Positions 36,751 through 40,422 of a stretch of DNA of 40,422 bases are shown here, one piece after another. A program made the translations under genes and the position numbers. Source of the stretch: an uncultured Cellvibrio sp. (lineage in GTDB: Bacteria > Pseudomonadota > Gammaproteobacteria > Pseudomonadales > Cellvibrionaceae); NCBI GenBank assembly GCA_946481095.1, contig CAMLML010000038.1:1-40422 (forward strand). Reading direction: 5' to 3'. The notes under the pieces are model-generated. The model was not told where the DNA came from. It saw only the letters and a list, made by a program, of their open reading frames with translations, and did no database searches. Numbering within the stretch: the stretch's first letter is position 1; each line of letters begins with the position of its first letter.

Positions 36751-38172
36751 ATGAGCCTTAGCGCCAGAATATTTTTTGTCTACATACTCTTTGTCAGTGC
36801 CAGCGGCTATTTTTTATTTTCCACAGTGATGGAAGAAATCAAACCTGGTATTCGACAATCCACAGAGGAAACCCTGGTGGACACAGCCAATCTGCTGGCT
36901 GAGTTTTTAAAACAACCCATGCTTGATAACAAAGTCAACAATGATTTTTACGCGGAAATTTTTCGTGCGTACGGCAGTCGTTTACCTAATGCCAAAATAT
37001 GGGGAGTCGATAAATCTACGGTGAATCACCGTATCTATGTCACAGATAAAAAAGGTATAGTTTTATTGGATTCCAAAAACATTGCAGTAGGCATGGATTA
37101 CTCCAAATGGAATGATGTTTATTTAACTTTGCAGGGCCAATATGGTGCGCGTTCATCCCCTGAAATATCAGGTGATGATAGAACTACTATTATGTATGTT
37201 GCTGCTCCTATTAAAAATGGTGATGAAATTATTGGTGTAGTGTCGGTTTCCAAACCCAATCGCAGTATGGAACCTTATATCAATCGTACCCAATTTCGAT
37301 TGAGTATTTTTGGTGGTCTGCTAATAGTGGCAGGTTTAATAATGGGTGCAATTTTTTCCTGGTGGTTGAGTCGTGAATTACAAAAATTACGTAATTATGC
37401 GTTAAGTGTGAGTAAAGGAGATCGCGCAGAAATCCAGCAAAGTAAAATTGCCAGCGGTGAATTACAACAATTGGCCAATGCGTTGGAATCCATGCGTACA
37501 GAATTGGAAGGGAAAAACTACATAGAAAATTATGTACAGACACTGACACATGAATTAAAAAGCCCATTGGCAGGGATTCGTGCTGCTGCCGAGGTTTTGC
37601 AGTCGCCCATGACAGAAGAGCAGCGAAAATCATTTTTGAATAATATCGATGTTGAAAGTCAACGATTACAACAATTAATTGACCGCTTGTTAAACCTGGC
37701 CAGAATTGAACATCAACAAAGTCTGCATAACCCGACAAGCATTAATATGGCCAATTTGGTTGCGTCTGTATTACAGCGTTATGAGTTGAGATTGCAACAA
37801 AAACAGATCCAACTGGAAATAAATTGTGATCCCTCTGTAGAAGTCATAGGGGAAGAGTTTTTACTTGAACAAGCTATCAGCAATTTATTAGACAATGCAC
37901 TGGATTTCACCTTCAGGAAAGGCATCATTAAAATTCAATCAAGCAGGCAAGGTGAGCAAACCGTTTTCAGCTTATTTAATCAGGGCGAAGCAATTCCGGA
38001 TTTTGCCCTCACCAAACTCACAGACCGTTTCTTCTCTCTTCCTCGCCCTGAAACCGGTAAAAAAAGTACCGGCTTGGGCCTTAACTTTGTGCAAGAGATT
38101 ATGAAGTTGCATAAGGGCAGGTTTGAAATTGTAAATGTTGAGGCTGGTGTTTTGGTGAGGTTAAGCTTTTAA
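36751..38172 (+). CDS. creC: Sensor histidine kinase CreC
   Basis: The protein is 473 aa. It has a membrane segment near residues 5-25, a periplasmic sensor (about 26-182, with IYVTDKKGIVLLDSKN and YVAAPIKNGDEIIGVVSVS), a second segment near 186-208 and a HAMP region. The phospho-acceptor is His267 or nearby (TLTHELKSPLAGIRAA). The ATPase domain has LEQAISNLLDNALDFT and STGLGLNFVQEIM. Length and motifs fit CreC. I preferred the ATG at 36751 (MSLSARIF) to the one at 36727, which sits next to a dispersed repeat and adds eight atypical residues. It is separated from creB by the toxin-antitoxin and MerR-VIT/VWA genes. Confidence 0.9.
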   Translation: MSLSARIFFVYILFVSASGYFLFSTVMEEIKPGIRQSTEETLVDTANLLAEFLKQPMLDNKVNNDFYAEIFRAYGSRLPNAKIWGVDKSTVNHRIYVTDKKGIVLLDSKNIAVGMDYSKWNDVYLTLQGQYGARSSPEISGDDRTTIMYVAAPIKNGDEIIGVVSVSKPNRSMEPYINRTQFRLSIFGGLLIVAGLIMGAIFSWWLSRELQKLRNYALSVSKGDRAEIQQSKIASGELQQLANALESMRTELEGKNYIENYVQTLTHELKSPLAGIRAAAEVLQSPMTEEQRKSFLNNIDVESQRLQQLIDRLLNLARIEHQQSLHNPTSINMANLVASVLQRYELRLQQKQIQLEINCDPSVEVIGEEFLLEQAISNLLDNALDFTFRKGIIKIQSSRQGEQTVFSLFNQGEAIPDFALTKLTDRFFSLPRPETGKKSTGLGLNFVQEIMKLHKGRFEIVNVEAGVLVRLSF

Positions 38173-38302
38173 AACTGTTTGGTAATCATAAAAACGAAAT
38201 AATTATGGATAGGCTGTATTGAGTCGGTAACACTGACGTCTAGATTTTTTATAACAACACACTATAATAATGCTTCTAAACCAATAATTATAGGATAAAA
38301 TT

Positions 38303-38782
38303 ATGAGAGCACATCATTACTTCGCTATTATACTTCGTTGTGTCGCAATTTTTTTAGCAGTTTATGGATTGAAAACATCACCGTATATTGTTGGTATGGT
38401 TTCGGCATCTGAAGGAATCATGGTAATAGTATCAATTTTGTTATTTCTGATTCCATTTATTCTTGCAATATTATTCTGGATTTTCCCCGTTACAATTTCA
38501 AAGATAATAATTCCATTCGATGGTGATAATTCTGTGGAGGCTGTTGATATTATTTCTGTGCAGTCCATTTTTATTTCCTCAATTGGTGTGTTTTTGTTTG
38601 TAAGTGCTATTCCAGAAATATTTCTGATAGTGTTATCTATTATAATGCAGGATGATTTTTTTCAATTCTCTACACTTGGCATGTCGAATCCTCTTATGGC
38701 AGGAATTGAGTGTGTATTAGGCTTACTCTTAATGTTTAAATCTAAGGCTATTTCTTCTTTTATTAAATCAATTAATGGTTGA
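38303..38782 (+). CDS. Small integral membrane protein of unknown function
   Basis: The protein is 159 aa with about four hydrophobic segments (about residues 8-24, 34-62, 88-114, 129-145). It contains VMVIVSILLFLIPFILAILFW-like helices and a polar loop (FDGDNSVEAVDI). AGGAT lies about 8 nt before the ATG. Its local AT content is higher than that of the creC and creD genes around it. It is not recognised; the gene lies between creC and creD but may have its own transcription unit. Confidence 0.7.
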   Translation: MRAHHYFAIILRCVAIFLAVYGLKTSPYIVGMVSASEGIMVIVSILLFLIPFILAILFWIFPVTISKIIIPFDGDNSVEAVDIISVQSIFISSIGVFLFVSAIPEIFLIVLSIIMQDDFFQFSTLGMSNPLMAGIECVLGLLLMFKSKAISSFIKSING

Positions 38783-38812
38783 ATAAAACTGAACATCCGC
38801 AAATTACAATTG

Positions 38813-38852
38813 CCAACCAATGCTTGTCAGATTTTACTGGCTGATTGGTTGG
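38813..38852. repeat. Inverted repeat upstream of creD
   Basis: CCAACCAAT and ATTGGTTGG pair perfectly over 9 bp with a 22-nt loop, which could carry a shorter inner stem. It lies 30 bp after the membrane protein stop and 23 bp before the cre tags. It may be a terminator hairpin, but no T-tract follows. Confidence 0.4.
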
Positions 38853-38875
38853 AAAATTCTGCTATTGAAGATTAA

Positions 38876-38902
38876 TTCACCAAAACTTCACGCAATCTTC
38901 AC
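38876..38902 (+). promoter_or_regulatory. Triple cre tag (CreB binding sites) upstream of creD
   Basis: TTCAC occurs at 38876-38880, 38887-38891 and 38898-38902, each 6 nt apart (11-bp period). E. coli CreB recognises TTCAC-N6-TTCAC, so this is two overlapping tags. A -10-like TACATA lies at 38918-38923, with the third repeat at the -35 region. creD starts 78 bp downstream. CreB control of creD is therefore very likely. Confidence 0.85.
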
Positions 38903-38980
38903 ATAATTAACCTTGTCTACATAAACCCCACATGCTCCCTTGCCACAATGGCTTTGAAATTAATTCTTCAGGAGCTTGTG

Positions 38981-40348
38981 ATGAAACGACCTTTATTGTT
39001 TAAAACTTTGGCGATAGGCCTGTTGATGCTTTTATTGCTGATACCCATTGCCATGATCAGCAATTCGATTGATGAGCGTAAGTATTACAGCCAAAGTGTG
39101 GTTGAGGATATTGCGCGGAGTTCGAGTTTTAGCCAGACAATAACTGGCCCTGTTCTGGTTGTACCTTATTCAAAAATTGTCAGGACGGTGAGTTATAACG
39201 ATAAAAAAGAAAAAGTGATTGAGGAATCCCTGGTATATGGAAAGTTGAAATTTTTACCAGAGCTATTTGATCTTAATGGTGAATTAAAAACGGAGCTGCG
39301 TAAACGTGGGATTTACTCGGCACGTTTGTATCATTCTGATAACACGATTTCCGGTAAATTTTCTATTCCAAAGGATTTCGGGATAAGTGAAAACTTGTCG
39401 GATTATAGTTTTGAACAACCTTATTTGGCGATTGGAATCAATGATATTCGGGGAATCGATAATTCATTAATTATGCAGGTAAATGGTAATCCTTTTCCCA
39501 TGGAGCCAGGAAGTAAGTTGAATATTTTTGATGGTGGTGTTCATGCAAATTTGAATGGGTTGGATTTTGTTGATACCACAGCGTTATCCTTTTCCTTGAA
39601 TTTGAAATTGACCGGCACTGAATCATTTTCAATTGTCCCTATAGGTAAAGAAACACGGGTTAATATTAGTTCAGATTGGCCACATCCAAAATTTGTGGGT
39701 AATTTTCTACCGGCAGATTCTTCTATTACGGATGCAGGATTCAACGCCAGTTGGCAGACCTCATTTTTTGCTACCAATATGCAAGAATATTTTTTGCAGT
39801 GCGCCAATAAAAGCCAATGTTCGGAATTCAATGATAAACAATTTGGTGTGAATTTTATTGATCCGGTTGATCAATATGTGAAAAGTGATCGTGCAATTAA
39901 ATACGCAATTCTGTTTATAGGTTTAACATTCGCTTGTTTTTTCTTGTTTGAAATTATGAAGCGCCTGCAAGTTCACGCAGTGCAATATACATTGGTAGGA
40001 CTCGCGCTTGCATTTTTCTATCTGCTGTTGTTATCACTCTCTGAGCACCTTGGTTTTAATCAAGCTTATGTCATTTCTGCCTCAGCCTGTGTGTCTTTAA
40101 TTGGCGTTTATGTTTGCTTTGTATTGCGAAGTATTTTACGTGGGATTGGTTTTACATTGGGATTAAGTTTGTTGTATGGATTGTTATTTGGTTTGTTGAG
40201 TGCGGAAGATTATGCCTTGTTGATGGGATCGCTATTGTTATTCAGTATTTTGGGAGCGGTGATGATGCTGACACGGAATGTGGATTGGTATGCGATTGGT
40301 TCGAAGAATGTTCCCCACTTTGAAAAAGGGGGGGCAGGGGGGATTTAA
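38981..40348 (+). CDS. creD: Inner-membrane protein CreD
   Basis: The protein is 455 aa, similar to E. coli CreD (450). It has an N-terminal membrane segment (FKTLAIGLLMLLLLIPIAMI), the family sequences SFSQTITGPVLVVPYSK and SDNTISGKFSIPKDFGI, a large periplasmic domain, and about five C-terminal membrane segments, ending in VMMLTRNVDWYAIG. AGGAG 6 nt before the ATG supports the start; an ATG at 38948 is upstream and in frame. The final 14 codons after AIG (SKNVPHFEKGGAGGI) and the stop run into a palindromic repeat, so the natural end was altered. CreD levels rise when CreBC is active and affect envelope stress and beta-lactam responses in other species. Confidence 0.92.
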   Translation: MKRPLLFKTLAIGLLMLLLLIPIAMISNSIDERKYYSQSVVEDIARSSSFSQTITGPVLVVPYSKIVRTVSYNDKKEKVIEESLVYGKLKFLPELFDLNGELKTELRKRGIYSARLYHSDNTISGKFSIPKDFGISENLSDYSFEQPYLAIGINDIRGIDNSLIMQVNGNPFPMEPGSKLNIFDGGVHANLNGLDFVDTTALSFSLNLKLTGTESFSIVPIGKETRVNISSDWPHPKFVGNFLPADSSITDAGFNASWQTSFFATNMQEYFLQCANKSQCSEFNDKQFGVNFIDPVDQYVKSDRAIKYAILFIGLTFACFFLFEIMKRLQVHAVQYTLVGLALAFFYLLLLSLSEHLGFNQAYVISASACVSLIGVYVCFVLRSILRGIGFTLGLSLLYGLLFGLLSAEDYALLMGSLLLFSILGAVMMLTRNVDWYAIGSKNVPHFEKGGAGGI

Positions 40349-40422
40349 CATCTCAGAAAAGTTTGACCATCTTAAATCCCTCCCCCGCCTCCCTTTTTCA
40401 AAGGGAGGAGCCAGTCCCCTCC
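40313..40422. repeat. MITE-like palindromic element G, overlapping the end of creD
   Basis: The left arm CCCCACTTTGAAAAAGGG runs to ATTTAA (40343-40348) and the right arm from TTAAAT (40372-40377) to CTTTTTCAAAGGGAGG. They flank a 23-bp centre that differs from that of element E. The element may continue beyond the window. The creD stop TAA at 40346-40348 is part of the left arm. Confidence 0.75.

Overview
The window reads as chromosomal DNA of a moderately AT-rich gammaproteobacterium, most likely of the Cellvibrio/Saccharophagus/Teredinibacter group (Cellvibrionaceae). This is inferred from three things: the Pseudomonas-like housekeeping order ftsK-lolA-rarA-(crcB)-serS-cysG; a secreted protein with a poly-serine spacer of the kind common in that family; and a chemotaxis cluster laid out like the P. 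aeruginosa che2 locus. No rRNA, tRNA, CRISPR array, prophage or intact insertion sequence was seen.

Layout. 1-11273 (+): a chemotaxis operon, cheA (5' end outside the window), cheW, three tandem receptor genes, cheR, cheD, cheB. All three receptors end in a WETF tail, which suggests that CheR/CheB dock on them. 11280-13815: a TetR-family repressor diverges from a gene that fuses phosphopantetheine adenylyltransferase to dephospho-CoA kinase (CoaD-CoaE), which overlaps an HD-type phosphohydrolase gene. Two near-identical 18-bp palindromes lie between repressor and fusion gene. 13816-16262 (-): an exported ThuA-like protein and an exported sorbosone-dehydrogenase-like propeller with a cytochrome c tail. 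16448-18196 (+): an exported poly-Ser protein and an SH3b plus Cys/His papain-like protein. 18253-18855 (-): azoreductase.

19117-27235 (+) is the housekeeping block ftsK, lolA, rarA, crcB, serS, cysG. GC-rich palindromic repeats fill the lolA-rarA and rarA-crcB gaps and supply the rarA ribosome-binding site and stop codon. A Fic-family gene with its core deleted lies between serS and cysG. 27273-29702 holds a small unknown protein, an amphi-Trp protein, a protein made of two tandem methyltransferase-like domains, and a bactofilin. 30144-32381 (-) is an FdhF/YdeP-type molybdoenzyme, divergent from creB by only 31 bp.

The CreBCD system is spread over 32413-40348. creB is separated from creC by a Phd/VapC toxin-antitoxin pair and a MerR-VIT/VWA gene pair, and creC from creD by a small membrane protein. 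Upstream of creD are three copies of TTCAC spaced exactly 6 nt apart, which fits the known CreB recognition tag (TTCAC-N6-TTCAC). The last codons and stop of creD lie inside a palindromic repeat related to the one after rarA.

The most unusual points are the CoaD-CoaE fusion with its twin-operator TetR control and overlapping HD partner, the triple cre tag with the dispersed cre locus, the tandem methyltransferase protein next to a bactofilin, and the repeats that serve as gene-end parts.
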